Of a DNA stretch of 64,000 nt, positions 1 through 12,148 are shown piece by piece. The first letter of the stretch is position 1, and each line of letters starts with the position of its first letter. Origin of the DNA: Nannochloropsis salina CCMP1776. Taxonomy: Eukaryota; Sar; Eustigmatophyceae; Eustigmatales; Monodopsidaceae. The position numbers and the translations under genes were made by a program. The notes beneath the pieces are model-generated. The model saw nothing but the letters and a program-made list of their open reading frames with translations, was not told where the DNA came from and searched no databases. Location of the stretch: contig SDOX01000001.1 of assembly GCA_004565275.1 (NCBI GenBank), positions 940,947 to 1,004,946 on the forward strand. Reading direction: 5' to 3'.

Positions 1-1353
1 GAGGGAGGGAGGGAGGAAGGGAGGGAGGAAGGGAGGACGGGACGGGGACAGTTAGACCGAAACAAGATGTAGCCAGGTAGAAACAAAGAGATAGGTGCTG
101 AATGAGTGAGAGTGTTGTATGAATGAAGAGAGGAGGTAACATGGAGGAGGAGGGAGGGAGGGTGAGAGGGAGAGGAGGAGGAAAGCCTACCAGGCTTGTC
201 AGGCCAACGTGGGCGGCGGAGGGAGAAAGAATTTGTGCAAGGGACCACAGAGCAACGCCCAGAGTCAGGACGTTCTTGGGGGAGTAGGAGGTAGCCAGAA
301 TTCCTGAAATAATAGGGGAAAGGGAGGGCAGAAGGGCGGGAGGGAAGAGGAGAGGGGGGGCGGGAGGGAAGAAGGGAGGGGGGAGGTTAAGCACGATCAC
401 CCAAGGGTACGACCATCCGGCCCGGGCTTTCTCCTCCATGCCGCGAGTTGGGTGCTTACCGGCAGGAAGCATGGAAGACATGTAGCCGAGGGAGAACACG
501 CTGGACACGGCCCCCTTGGTCGTCTCTGAAAGCGTCGGGGGGGGAGAGGAAGGAAGGGGGGGGAGAGGGATCGAGGGAGGGAGGTTAGGACGCAGACCTT
601 TCCTTTTCGCAGCAATATAAACTTCCATTTTCTACCAGATACTTGCATTACCTCTAACGGTTTCAAGTCTATACTCAGTCCCTTCCCTCCTTTCTCACTC
701 CCCTCTCCCCCCTCCTTTCTCCCTCCCCTCCTCCCCTCGCTGCTCTCACCACTGAAGCCAAATTCTAGGGACATGGGCAGGATTGCTACAGACATGGCGA
801 CTCGATCCAAAGAACAGATGATCATGCACAGGAAGGAAAGCGCCAAGAGCCTCCACGCATCGGGGGGAACGGGCTCCTCCTCCTCGTCCGTCTTGGGGGA
901 AGGCAAAGACGAGGCGTACAGCCGGGAGGATGGCACGATGGAGAAAGACGCCTGAGAAAATGAAAGGAGGGGCTTGCGGATAGCGTCGTGGCAAGAGAAG
1001 GAGCTGACAAAGGTCGGTGATGGGCATCGAGGTGCTCTGTTTCGCAAAGGGATTCCGGCAGCGCCCCCAGACCGACGGGAACATGTCAGGCCCGTGCTGC
1101 CACGGGTCCGCAAGCTACATTCGGGAAATTCTCGACTTTGACAAGAGGGCAGATTTTTACCAACATGTGTCCTGCCCATTGCGGTCCAGTCGGGGCTGCT
1201 GCCTCTTACAGGAACATGCTGGGTTACATGGAGCCGCTGGGGTTGATATACAAAAGCCCGTGTTGTCGCGATAAGGAATGCAGCTGCTGTTGCTCCTGCT
1301 GCTGCAGGACAGATAGATGATATTCTTCTCCTTTTACACCGCATCGTAGCCAT
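1..1353 (-). CDS. Plastid PHT4/SLC17-like MFS anion transporter, N-terminal part
   Basis: This is probably a sodium- or proton-coupled phosphate/organic-anion carrier of the major facilitator superfamily, closest in pattern to plant plastid PHT4 proteins. Exons seen are 750-1353, 460-525 and 191-303; the donor at 190 shows that the gene continues past the left edge. Residues 17-33 form a hydrophobic signal segment ending in Arg-Ala|Phe (32-34), the usual junction of a stramenopile bipartite plastid presequence, followed by a long Ser/Arg-rich stretch. The first membrane segment contains SLDRVAMSVAILPMSLEFGF, matching the family block xxDRVNMSIAILPMSAEYGW. The next exons give VFSLGYMSSMLPAGILA and a second helix. 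The start is the ATG that precedes the signal segment. The family call is firm; the substrate is inferred. Confidence 0.8.
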
Positions 1354-2339
1354 CCTTTCTATTTTGAAAGTGCTCTATCCCTCTGTTTAAAGGTGGCAAG
1401 AGGTTGTTGAACAGGAACTAGGTCAGAATGCTTCAGGGCTAAAAATTGAGTTCTAAGTTGACGTACAATCTATCCGGGACCATGCCGGGTAGATCGAGCA
1501 TGATCATGTCCACATGTCGAAAGCCCCTTTACTAAAAGAGGTCGCGCGAAACGTAAAACCCACAGATTCCTCAAGCACACGCCAGGTCCGTGGCCCGATG
1601 TAGAGATCGAGTCCCGTGATGCGTCGTCAGCGAAGAGCCTCCTTGTATGATGTTTTAGGTACCCATAGGAGCGGTGCCAGGCCAATAAATCGGGACCATG
1701 ACGTGGATTCCGTCCTCTGTCTGCCGGTTTTTACTGTCCGCAACACGAAAAATAACCAGGGATCCGAAGGGAAACTGGTGGAAAGCCAGGAGCCTCATGG
1801 TATCATATTTTTATTCTTGCCCGTCGAGATGGTAATTTGTGCTGGTGGCTGATGATGATGATCGATATGATGGTTTGGGTACCCTCGCTGCAACTAACGC
1901 GTGGCCACCATTCCTCCCCCTTGCCTCCCCGACTTTCTCGCCTTGTTTTGCTTCTCCGTGGTGTGAACACGTCGCTGCTGTTGAAATGTCGTGGCTTTAT
2001 GCGATTGGAGATTGCATGAACGTGCAGAATGCGCAAGACTCTGGTGTGTCGTGGGATTGGAAGGGGTGGCTTTGCTGTCTCTTGAACGCTGCCCGACAGA
2101 GAACGAAGAAGGGATGGGAAGAAATGTGCAAAAAATGTCCCATTCAAGCTCAGCATGGTGTGTATAATGTTTGAGATGTTACATGTTGGCATTTCGGTCA
2201 TAATGGTGCCCTTTGATTGTGCCGGGAAATATATTATTTTCTGCCCCCTGGCAGCCCGCCCGTCGTCCACTCCTCGCTCTTAAATCTGCTTCTTATCCCA
2301 CTCACAAGCCGCATTATTTCCTTCATCACCTTAGAAACG
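1354..2339. promoter_or_regulatory. Divergent intergenic region between the MFS carrier and eL31
   Basis: About 1 kb separates two divergently transcribed genes, so it should hold both promoters. I see no convincing coding exon on either strand; the open frames here are short and lack family signatures. It may contain a 5' UTR intron of the ribosomal protein gene. No clear TATA box or repeat stands out. Confidence 0.5.
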
Positions 2340-3307
2340 ATGGTCAAGGCAACGAAGGCGCCCAAGGCCGATGTGGTCACCAGGTACGTTGAGTGGAAGA
2401 AATTGAGGAGGGAGGCCGGAGGGGAGTCAGAGAAGATGGAGACGGGCATGAACGCAGAGGTCGTATCCGTCGGGGTGCTTCTAGCGGTTGATAGACTTGA
2501 CGTCTGTGATCGTTAAATGTACGAGTGCAGCATTGTATGCGGGTAGCGAAGTCCAAGTTCCTTTCAAGGCTTCCGAACGAGCGCAACGAGTCATTCCCCT
2601 CGTCCCTCCATCCCCCTGCCTCCCTCTCACCTTTCCTCCCTCTCACCAAACCCCAGACTCTACACGATCAATCTTCACAAGCGTCTGCACAAGATTACCT
2701 TCAAGGAGAGGGCCCCTCGTGCGATTCGGGAGATCAAGAAGTTCGCAATCAAGGCGCTAGGGACAAAGGACGTCCGCGTCGATGCCAGGTCTGGATGCCC
2801 CTTCCGTCCCTTCCCCACCCTCCCCCCCTCCCTACCTGTTCTTGCCTTGTCTGGAATTCGTCACAGTATGGTTGTACAGCTTTTTTTACGGCGTATGTTG
2901 TCCGTGTTGATGGTTTGCGTCACTGAAGGTCACTCACGCCCTCTCCCCCGCGCCTCCTGTGCCTTGCATTTTCCGTCGTAGCCTCAACAAATACATCTGG
3001 AAGCAAGGCATTCGGAACGTTCCCTACCGAGTGCGAGTCAAGCTGGCTCGGCGGCGCAATGAGGACGAGGAGGCCGCGGAGAAGGTAGGCATTGGGGGGG
3101 TTTGGAAAGGGAGGGAGGCAGGGAGGGTAGAAGGGGAGTTCGTTCATTCTTAGTGAAGGACCAATCACTCACTCGCCATTTTTTGCAACAATGTCTCACT
3201 TCCTTATCCCCCTTTGGCTCATATCATGGTTGTAGCTCTACACGCTGGTGACCCTGGTAGAGGTGGACAGCTTCAAGGGGCTGCAGAATACCTCGGTGGA
3301 TGAGTAG
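2340..3307 (+). CDS. RPL31: 60S ribosomal protein L31 (eL31)
   Basis: This is a structural protein of the cytosolic large ribosomal subunit, sited near the tunnel exit. Four exons (2340-2383, 2657-2788, 2982-3084, 3236-3307) join in frame to 116 residues, close to the 113-125 residues usual for eL31. Recognisable blocks are [57 protein letters not shown] and RRRNEDEE, then [10 protein letters not shown]. All introns have GT and AG ends. The codon across the second intron reads Ser where most homologues have Arg, Lys or Thr. The ATG starts the family-typical short basic N-terminus. The gene converges on the first amino-acid transporter, whose stop lies 360 bases downstream. Confidence 0.96.
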
Positions 3308-3666
3308 GACGGTTTTGAGCATAAAAGGGGGTGGGGAGGGGGGGGGGGGGGCGACAGGGAAATGCTGATGGAGGTCGTCCAGAGAGATTTTCTCCTGGAG
3401 CGCCGGGCAAGACGGGGAGAAGGGAGGGAGGAGAAGGTCGACGTCTTTGAGCAGGAGAAAAGAAAATCGAGGGTTCACGGTTCCCGGTTCGAACCTGGCG
3501 CGTGACCTACTCTTAAAATTTCTTTTGATTTGATTCAAGGGGAAGCTCTTTTTACGAGGAAAGGAAGGCAACGCCCGGCTTCACTCAGACGCTAGCATCC
3601 CTGCCTCCCTCACTTTGACTTATCCTTTGATCCCACCTCCACCTCCCATTCTTCTTCCCAGTCTCG
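3308..3666. other. Convergent intergenic spacer
   Basis: The 3' ends of eL31 (plus) and transporter copy A (minus) face each other here. It includes a G homopolymer near 3336-3352 and a palindromic GGTTCGAACC at about 3489-3498 that resembles a tRNA T-loop, but no tRNA can be folded around it. From about 3645 the sequence belongs to the transporter tandem repeat. Confidence 0.5.
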
Positions 3667-5454
3667 TCAAGTCGCGTAGGTACCGTACATGAAAAGAACC
3701 GTCATCACCACTCCCAGACCCACCCCTATCCTCGCAACTACTCTCCACCGCCTCGTCTTCCCTTCCTCCTCAGCAGGCAGGGATGACAAGGTCGGCGACA
3801 GAGAGGAGAGGCGGAGAAAGTACAGGGAAGGCAGGGTGAGAGAGACTGGGACCGTCGCCAGGGCACCCACAGTGCCCAGAATGATGCTCAGGTCTGTGAA
3901 GCTGAGGGCCAGGAGGTACGACACAACAACGAGAACCACGGTGGCAGATACGAAATGGTGCGAGGCGAAGAGGGAGGCAGAAGGGAAGAGGGACAGCAGG
4001 GACGCCCGCGCGGCGAAGACTGGGCAGCCCAGTACAAGGATGGGGAAAAGAGAAAAAGATGGAGGCATGAGAAGGAAGGAAATGTGAAAGCAGAGAGAAA
4101 AGAAATACGAGGGGTACGGGAGGGATCACGAGAGGTACGGGAAGAAATACGAAAGGTACGAGAGGGTAAGGGAGTGCCCGTGCAGAGTCCAAACACAGCA
4201 AACGTGTGAAGCAACGCTCGTGCCTTACACAAGAAGATGACAACATACATAGACGAGACAAGACAGTAAGAACACATCTGATTCATACAGTATAAAGAGA
4301 GAGAAGGGTCACGTACTGACGAGGGGAAAGAGCAAAGCAACGACCGCCAGCATCATCACGCGGGAGACCGCCAAGGCCCCCGTGTTGCCGTAGTTTTTGA
4401 ACAAGTTCCCTTGGACCCGATCTCCGAAGGTCAAGTAAGCAGAGACAGACACCAGCAAGTATGTCAGTCCGGAGAACACAAGCGCGCCTGCTGTAGCCCG
4501 ACGCGTGGTAGTGAGGGAGGGATAACGGAGGGCGTTGTGGACCGGGAGCACCTGGTAGATGATGGAAAAGGAGACGAAGAAGATCGGACAGGCCAGCAGG
4601 AAGGAATGGACGAGAGACGACGCCGAGGCAGGGTAGGCCACGACGTTCTCTGCACAAGTCTTCGAGGAGGAGGTCGGGTACAGGAGGCAGGCGCCGGCGG
4701 AGGGGAAAAGGAAGAGCACGAAGACGAGAACGATCAAGTAAACGACGGTGATACAGGTGATGATGCCTACGTACTGCAAGGGGGTAATAGAGTGCAGAAA
4801 ACAGAGCGGAAGGACGAAGACGAGGGGGAGGGTCACCCACGTTGGGCGATTGAGAAGGTAGCTGTCCACGTTGCCGTCGCTGTCTTCTACCCAGGGGGTA
4901 TGATGAAAGATGAGGGCCAAGTCTTGAAGGGTAGCAGGCAATATATCGCCAGCCACCACCAGCGCAGACACAGCGCTGCCTAGGCAAGTCACAATGACGA
5001 GCACGGTGGGAAGGAAAGTCAGTCTTGGAGTGGCGTGGGAGGCGATGTCCGCGAAAGAAAGAGCATCCCTGTTGACGGAGGGGTACATTGAAGTCACGAG
5101 CCTTGCACTTTCCAGAAGGAAGTGCGCGCCCAACTCGGTGAAAAGACCGCAAAATATCATGCACAGTGTGCCCAAGGCCCATCCGCATTGGCTGAATGCG
5201 AACGGAACCACGAGGATGGAGGAGCCAAACACGGAGGAAATCAGGATTAGAATACTGCTCGTCAGGGTGCCTGTTCCTGCCTGGTATGTAGTGGTTCTGC
5301 GTAGTATATCAGGAGCATTCGTACTTCCGTAGAAAGAAGAATCGGTCGATATTAAAGATGTAAGCGGCCCGGGAACAGATTCGGAGTCCCCTCTTGGATC
5401 TTTGCCAGGATGAGTTGGTACGATGTTCCATCCTGGAGTAGTGACGCCAGGCAT
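3667..5454 (-). CDS. AAAP-family amino-acid transporter, tandem copy A
   Basis: This is a proton- or sodium-coupled amino-acid carrier of the amino acid/auxin permease (SLC32/36/38, plant AVT-like) family. Exon 1 is 4317-5454 and exon 2 is 3667-4019; together they encode 496 residues. After a hydrophilic head of about 60 residues, the first membrane helix reads GTGTLTSSILILISSVFGSS, the family's TM1 with its unwound Gly/Ser segment. Further helices follow up to a C-terminal block with LSFTDLSIILGTVGALATVP, typical of the late AAAP helices, giving about 11 in all. The splice join restores the block FPLV-IFAARASLLSL. From TM1 onward it is almost identical to copies B and C, but its N-terminal head is different. 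The membrane (plasma, vacuole or plastid) cannot be told from sequence. Confidence 0.9.
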
Positions 5455-6843
5455 GACTCCTGAATAGATACCTGTGGTTCAAACAATTGGAAAGGAGATG
5501 AGGCGATACGGTCACCGACAATTGAACGCATGGTAAGAACAACCCGGTGAAGGGAGCATGAGAAGCGAGCAGAGAGTACGCGCGATGGCGGTCGTCCGTG
5601 CCCACCTTCAAGAGGCATTTGAAAGTTCCCCCAAAAAACATGACCGCTGGCATCTCATACAAGTGGTACCAGGCGTGCAGAATTGGTGGCCGTGATGGTG
5701 CCAACATCGCTTGACGACAGACAGTTCGCGGTCGATTGTTGCGAAGGCTTCTGGCACGGTATCGGGGTTTTGACGGAGATCTTGACGGTTACACACAACT
5801 TCATCGGCGGTAACTGTCGATGGAGATTTTTATCTCAAACGCACAGGTATAGAGTGCTGAAGTACCTCTCGTGTGACGTGCTTTAAAAATTATGGAATCA
5901 ATGTGAGTTATTCTGGGGCCATGGACAAAGCAGAAAGCATACCAAAAAGTACCTACCATGTTTGTGGGCAAACTTTCAGCGCATGTATCGTCCTTCGACT
6001 TTTAAATGTCACTTTGTAGTCATCGATCCAGAGACGACGCCTTTTCTGCCGAGTGAATGGATATAATTTATCGATCGGCACTATCCACGGGCACTGCATA
6101 ATTAAAAGAATGATGAGGGAAGACAACAGCCCATGTCAATAATATTTATTCTTCCGCCCTCTCAACAACTATGTTCCTCGAGCTCATCTCAATTACTTCT
6201 ATCGTTTCATGTAGTGCGCTGCTGGTTTCGCTCAGAGGGGACAGTCCGGAGATTCTACAATAATAAATTGGTTACTGTCCTTAATTCCCGTGTTTTCACT
6301 CGAGACATGACAACACGACGTTTCTTCGACACAGAATTTTGACTTCCCTTGTGAGTACTTTACTTTTGTTTCACACCTTTCCTTAAAAGGTATGGTTTGG
6401 GGTAAAAGAGGCTCATCAAATGTGGTGCTAACAGTCTTATCGCTCTCAGAGATACACGCCGTCTTACGCGTCCTTTGCCCGCCTACCTTCATGCGCCGCA
6501 GGCAGCTTTGGTAGAGAATTTGCGCTGCCATCCAGCACGTATATATACTCGAAAGCGACCCGCAACATTGACATCTTTCATCATGACTTCCTCAACATAC
6601 TTACACTCGTGCGCTACTACGTCACTCGTAAAAGTATGGCGCAGTCTTGCATTGGAAAGGAAAATTAAACCCGTTCTCTTTCACATTCCAGTCGCGATTT
6701 CAACATTCTTTCGATATCTTCACATACTTTACAACGCTCTGATTCACTCAGGCCTAGATATCTCTTCTTTTGAACAATAGCCATAATCCTCGGATCTCCT
6801 TTCCTCCCTCACTTCCTCCTCCCCATTCTTCTTCCCAGTCTCG
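5455..6843. other. Spacer between transporter copies A and B
   Basis: This is 1.4 kb without a supported gene. The part nearest copy A (about 5740-5880) resembles the upstream regions of copies B and C, with a shared stretch around a repeated 'gacggagatcttgacgg' motif, and should hold the copy A promoter. About 6510-6780 closely matches 9210-9470, so the spacer itself was duplicated with the gene. The region between is AT-richer and unremarkable. Confidence 0.6.
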
Positions 6844-8643
6844 TCAAGTCGCGTAGGTACCGTACATGAAAAGAACCGTCATCACCACTCCCAGACCCAC
6901 CCCTATCCTCGCAGCTACTCTCCACCGCCTCGTCTTCCCTTCCTCCTCAGCAGGCAGGGATGACAAGGTCGGCGACAGAGAGGAGAGGCGGAGAAAGTAC
7001 AGGGAAGGCAGGGTGAGAGAGACTGGGACCGTCGCCAGGGCACCCACAGTGCCCAGAATGATGCTCAGGTCTGTGAAGCTGAGGGCTAGGAGGTACGACA
7101 CGACAACGAGAACCACGGTCGCGGATACGAAATGGTGCGAGGCGAAGAGGGAGGCAGAAGGGATGAGGGACAGCAGGGACGCCCGCGCGGCGAAGACTGG
7201 ACAGCCCAGTACAAGGATGGGGAAAAGAGAAAAAGATGGAGGCATGAGAAGGAAGGAAATGTGAAAGCAGAGAGAAAAGAAATACGAGGGGTACGGGAGG
7301 GATCACGAGAGGTACGGGAAGAAATACGAAAGGTACGAGAGGGTAAGGGAGTGCCCGTGCAGAGTCCAAACACAGCAAACGTGTGAAGAAACGCTCGTGC
7401 CTTACACAAGAAGATGACAACATACATAGACGAGACAAGACAGTAAGAACACAGCTGATTCATACAGTATAAAGAGAGAGAAGGGTCACGTACTGACGAG
7501 GGGAAAGAGCAAAGCAACGGCCGCCAGCATCATCACGCGGGAGACCGCCAAGGCCCCCGTGTTGCCGTAGTTTTTGAACAAGTTCCCTTGGACCCGATCT
7601 CCGAAGGTCAAGTACGCAGAGACAGACACCAGCAAGTATGTCAGTCCGGAGAACACAAGCGCGCCTGCTGTGGCCCGACGCGTGGTAGTGAGGGAGGGAT
7701 AACGGAGGGCGTTGTGGACCGGGAGCACCTGGTAGATGATGGAAAAGGAGACGAAGAAGATCGGACAGGCCAGCAGGAAGGAATGGACGAGAGACGACGC
7801 CGAGGCAGGGTAGGCCACGACGTTCTCTGCACAAGTCTTCGAGGAGGAGGTCGGGTACAGGAGGCAGGCGCCGGCGGAGGGGAAAAGGAAGAGCACGAAG
7901 ACGAGAACGATCAAGTAAACGACGGTGATACAGGTGATGATGCCCACGTAGTGCAAGGGGGTAATAGAGTGCAGAAAACAGAGCGGAAGGACGAAGACGA
8001 GGGGGAGGGTCACCCACGTTGGGCGATTGAGAAGGTAGCTGTCCACGTTGCCGTCGCTGTCTTCTACCCAGGGGGTATGATGAAAGATGAGGGCCAAGTC
8101 TTTGACGATATCAGGCAATATATCGCCAGCCACCACCAGCGCAGACACAGCGCTGCCTAGGCAAGTCACAATGACGAGCACGGTGGGAAGGAAAGTCAGT
8201 CTTGGAGTGGCGTGGGAGGCGATGTCCGCGAAAGAAAGAGCATCCCTGTTGACGGAGGGGTACATTGAAGTCACGAGCCTTGCACTTTCCAGAAGGAAGT
8301 GCGCGCCCAACTCGGTGAAAAGACCGCAAAATATCATGCACAGTGTGCCCAAGGCCCATCCGCATTGGCTGAATGCGAACGGAACCACGAGGATGGAGGA
8401 GCCAAACACGGAGGAAATCAGGATTAGAATACTGCTCGTCAGGGTGCCTGTTCCTGCTTCATGGGTATGTGTTTGGTGCAAAACGTAATGATCCTTTGAG
8501 CTGCCGTAGTAAGGGGAGGGAGCCTTGAAGACCATCGAAGAAGTAGTCGGACGTTGGACTGAAATGGATGAAAAGTCCTCTGCTGCACCGTAAGACGGTC
8601 TACGCCGTGCTACGTTTCGTCCTGGAGAAGAACCATTAGACAT
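6844..8643 (-). CDS. AAAP-family amino-acid transporter, tandem copy B
   Basis: This is the second of three tandem amino-acid permease genes. Exons 7494-8643 and 6844-7196 join to 500 residues, with the single intron at exactly the same place as in copies A and C. The N-terminal head (MSNGSSPGRNVARRRPS...) is hydrophilic and Ser/Arg-rich, and is shared with copy C rather than copy A. From the first membrane helix onward the protein differs from copy A by only a handful of residues. The intron is also nearly identical to that of copy A, which points to very recent duplication or gene conversion. The start is the ATG at the beginning of the shared B/C head. Function is as for copy A; the substrate is unknown. 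Confidence 0.9.
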
Positions 8644-9522
8644 GGTCCAAGAAAGGATGCCTGTGGCTTTAATAGCAAGGAATTAAATGAGGTGAGACAT
8701 TTCGCGGCAATCGCATGCATACTTAGAAAAACACAGTGAACGGGAGCATGCAAACCGAGCACGAGCATGGGTGGAGGAAAACGACCGATGGCGATCGCGG
8801 TTGGTTACTTCCCCTTGAAGAGGCATTCGAATGCTCCAAAACAGATGGAACTTCCCAGGTATCTCATATGATTGGTACTCATGCGCTGAAGTAGTGGCCA
8901 CGACAGTGCCGTCATTGATTCTTTTGGATTACTACGGTTTCTTGTTGCGACGGCTTCTGGCACTGGATCGGGGTTTTGACGGGGATCTTGACGGTTACCG
9001 TTTTCGCCTTTATCGTCGGTAAATTTCGATGGAGATAATTATCTCAAACGCACAGTTGTAGAGTGTTGAAGTACCTTTTGTGTGATGTGCATTTGAAAAT
9101 ATTGAGTCAACGGGAATGACTCTCTGTCCTACTACGGATACAGCAGAAAGTATACTCAAGAAAACCAACCCACCGTGTTTCTGGGCAGACTGTTGTCCAA
9201 AAAAGAAACGCTGCAATGCTATCCAGCACGTATCTATGCTCGGAAGTGGCCCGCAACATTGACATCTTTCGTCATGACTTCCTCAACATACTTACACTTG
9301 TGCGCTACTACGTCACTCGTAAAAGTATGGTGCAGTCTTGCGTCCGGAAGGCTAATTAAACCCATTCTCTTTCACATTCCAGTCGCGATTTCAACATTCT
9401 TTCGATATCTTCACATACTTCACGACGCTCTGATTCACTCAGGCCTAGATATCTCTTCTTTTGAACATTTAATATCATTTACGATCCTCATTTCCTCCCT
9501 ACCTTCCTCCTTCCCACTCTCG
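8644..9522. other. Spacer between transporter copies B and C
   Basis: This holds the copy B promoter region and the end of the next repeat unit. About 8640-9010 is nearly identical to 11320-11700 upstream of copy C, and 9210-9470 matches 6510-6780. I see no coding potential other than short chance frames. Confidence 0.6.
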
Positions 9523-11319
9523 TTAAGTCGCGTAGGTACCGTACATGAAAAGAACCGTCATCACCAGTCCCAGACCCACCCCTATCCTCGCAGCTACTCT
9601 CCATCGCCTCGTCTTCCCTTCCTCCTCAGCAGGCAGGGATGACAAGGTCGGCGACAGAGAGGAGAGGCGGAGAAAGTACAGGGAAGGCAGGGTGAGACAG
9701 ACTGGGACCATCGCCAGGGCACCCACAGTGCCTTGAATGACGTTCAGGTCTGTGAAGCGGAGGGCCAGGAGGTACGACACGACAACGAGAACCACGGTCG
9801 CGGATACGAAATGGTGCGAGGCGAAGAGGGAGGCAGAAGGGATGAGGGACAGCAGGGACGCCCGCGCGGCGAAGACTGGACAGCCCAGTACAAGGATGGG
9901 GAAAAGAGAAAAAGATGGAGGCATGAGAAGGAAGGAAATGTGAAAGCAGAGAGAAAAGAAATACGAGGGGTACGGGAGGGATCACGAGAGGTACGGGAAG
10001 AAATACGAAAGGTACGAGAGGGTAAGGGAGTGCCCGTGCAGAGTCCAAACACAGCAAACGTGTAAAGCAACGCTCGTGCCTTACACAAGATGACAACATA
10101 CATAGACGAGACAAGACAGTAAGAACACAGCTGATTCATACAGCATAAAGAGAGAGAAGGGTCACGTACTGACGAGGGGATAGCGCAAAGCGACGGCCGC
10201 CAGCATCATCACGCGGGAGACCGCCAAGGCCCCCGTGTTGCCGTAGTTTTTGAACAAGTTCCCTTGGACCCGATCTCCGAAGGTCAAGTACGCAGAGACA
10301 GACACCAGCAAGTATGTCAGTCCGGAGAACACAAGCGCGCCTGCTGTAGCCCGACGCGTGGTAGTGAGGGAGGGATAACGGAGGGCGTTGTGGACCGGGA
10401 GCACCTGGTAGATGATGGAAAAGGAGACGAAGAAGATCGGACAGGCCAGCAGGAAGGAATGGACGAGAGACGACGCCGAGGCAGGGTAGGCCACGACGTT
10501 CTCTGCACAAGTCTTCGAGGAGGAGGTCGGGTACAGGAGGCAGGCGCCGGCGGAGGGGAAAAGGAAGAGCACGAAGACGAGAACGATCAAGTAAACGACG
10601 GTGATACAGGTGATGATGCCCACGTAGTGCAAGGGGGTAATAGAGTGCAGAAAACAGAGCGGAAGGACGAAGACGAGGGGGAGGGTCACCCACGTTGGGC
10701 GATTGAGAAGGTAGCTGTCCACTTTGCCGTCGCTGTCTTCTACCCTGGGGGTATGATGAAAGATGAGGGCCAAGTCTTTGACGATATCAGGCAATATATC
10801 GCCAGCCACCACCAGCGCAGACACAGCGCTGCCTAGGCAAGTCACAATGACGAGCACGGTGGGAAGGAAAGTCAGTCTTGGAGTGGCGTGGGAGGCGATG
10901 TCCGCGAAAGAAAGAGCATCCCTGTTGACGGAGGGGTACATTGAAGTCACGAGCCTTGCACTTTCCAGAAGGAAGTGCGCGCCCAACTCGGTGAAAAGAC
11001 CGCAAAATATCGTGCACAGTGTGCCCAAGGCCCATCCGCATTGGCTGAATGCGAACGGGAACACGAGGATGGAGGTACCAAACACCGTGGAAATCAGGAT
11101 TAGAATACTGCTCGTCAGGGTGCCTGTTCCTGCTTCATGGGTATGTGTTTGGTGCAAAACGTAATGATCCTTTGAGCTGCCGTAGTAAGGGGAGGGAGCC
11201 TTGAAGACCATCGAAGAAGTAGTCGGCCGTTGGACTGAAATGGATGAAAAGTCCTCTGCTGCACCGTCGGACGGTCTACGCCGTGCTACGTTTCGTCCTG
11301 GAGAAGAACCATTAGACAT
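9523..11319 (-). CDS. AAAP-family amino-acid transporter, tandem copy C
   Basis: This is the third tandem permease: exons 10170-11319 and 9523-9875, 500 residues, same architecture as copy B. It is the most diverged copy. Changes are concentrated in predicted helices: TM1 reads LISTVFGTSILVFPF where copies A and B have LISSVFGSSILVVPF, the end of exon 1 reads ALRYPLV instead of ALLFPLV, and the late helix reads LRFTDLNVIQGTVGALAMVP. There is also Asn-to-Lys and Trp-to-Arg in the loop before the Leu-Asn-Arg-Pro block. The frame is intact throughout, so the gene is probably functional and perhaps shifted in specificity. It lies directly downstream of PRP19 on the same strand. Confidence 0.9.
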
Positions 11320-12148
11320 GGTCCAAGAAAGGATGCCTGTGGCTTTAATAGCAAGGAATTAAATGAGGTGAGACATTTCGCGGCAATCGCATGCATACTT
11401 AGAAAAACACAGTGAACGGGAGCATGCAAACCGAGCACGAGCATGGGTGGAGGAAAACGACCGATGGCGATCGCGGTTGGTTACTTCCCCTTGAAGAGGC
11501 ATTCGAATGCTCCAAAACAGATGGAACTTCCCAGGTATCTCATATGATTGGCACTCGGGCGCTGAAGTAGTGGCCACGACAGTGCCGTCATTGATTCTTT
11601 TGGATTACTACGGTTTCTTGTTGCGACGGCTTCTGGCACTGGATCGGGGTTTTGACGGAGATCTTGACGGTTTCTCACACCTTCATCGGCGGTAAATTTC
11701 GATGGAGATAATTATCTCAAACATGTATACACACGTAGTCCATACTGAGGGATCTAAAATGTAATTCTTCCGCAACTTAGTGGAGAGTGTTATTATATCT
11801 TTGGTATGATGTGCCTTTAAAAAATTCCAATCAATGGAATTGATTCTGAGCCCGTGAACAAAAGAGAAAGCATTCTCACGAAAACCAAACCCCCAACTTT
11901 GGGAGCAGACTTCAGCGCACATCTTGTCTTTAAGTTTTAATTTTCGCTTTGTAGTAATCGAGGCAGAGACGGCGCTTTTCTGTCGTACTCAATTATTCTA
12001 TCTCATCCGCCGATTCTTTTTTGAGCACTGAGACACGCGCAGGCTCTCCTTCTGCCTTGATGGGAAAGTTTCTGTTCTCCAGGGTTTTTAAGACACCGAA
12101 AAGGACACAACTACTTGCAGGCATCTGAATAAGACAGTGCAATGCCCG
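11320..12148. promoter_or_regulatory. Upstream region of transporter copy C, behind PRP19
   Basis: About 830 bases separate the PRP19 stop from the copy C start, both genes on the minus strand. The half nearest copy C (to about 11700) repeats the copy B upstream region and should carry its promoter. The rest is unique, and I see no coding signal. Confidence 0.5.

Larger units (their letters stand above)
3645..12000 (-). repeat. Tandem array of three transporter units
   Basis: Three direct repeat units carry one gene each. Gene-to-gene offsets are 3177 bases (A to B) and 2679 bases (B to C). Coding regions, introns and parts of the upstream spacers are repeated. Identity between A and B is nearly complete from about 3645 to 5279, then drops abruptly in the first exon. 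Identity between B and C extends through the head and upstream region to about 11690. The outer edges are approximate. Confidence 0.85.

Noticed and set aside
3480-3515. tRNA-like T-arm (GGTTCGAACC) downstream of eL31
   Set aside because: No matching acceptor stem, D-arm or anticodon arm can be folded on either strand; the T-stem itself has a mismatch. Probably a chance palindrome.
4411-4983. 190-codon plus-strand open frame, repeated at 7588-8160 and 10264-10836
   Set aside because: It lies exactly antisense to the conserved transporter exon in all three copies, has highly charged low-information composition, and follows the repeat. A shadow of the real gene.
4283-5188. 301-codon minus-strand frame overlapping transporter copy A
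   Set aside because: Same strand but another frame from the permease; Arg/Leu/Pro-rich with no membrane pattern. The permease frame has clear family helices.
3645-12000. Transposon origin for the transporter array
   Set aside because: No transposase, terminal inverted repeats or target duplications are visible; plain tandem duplication explains the layout.
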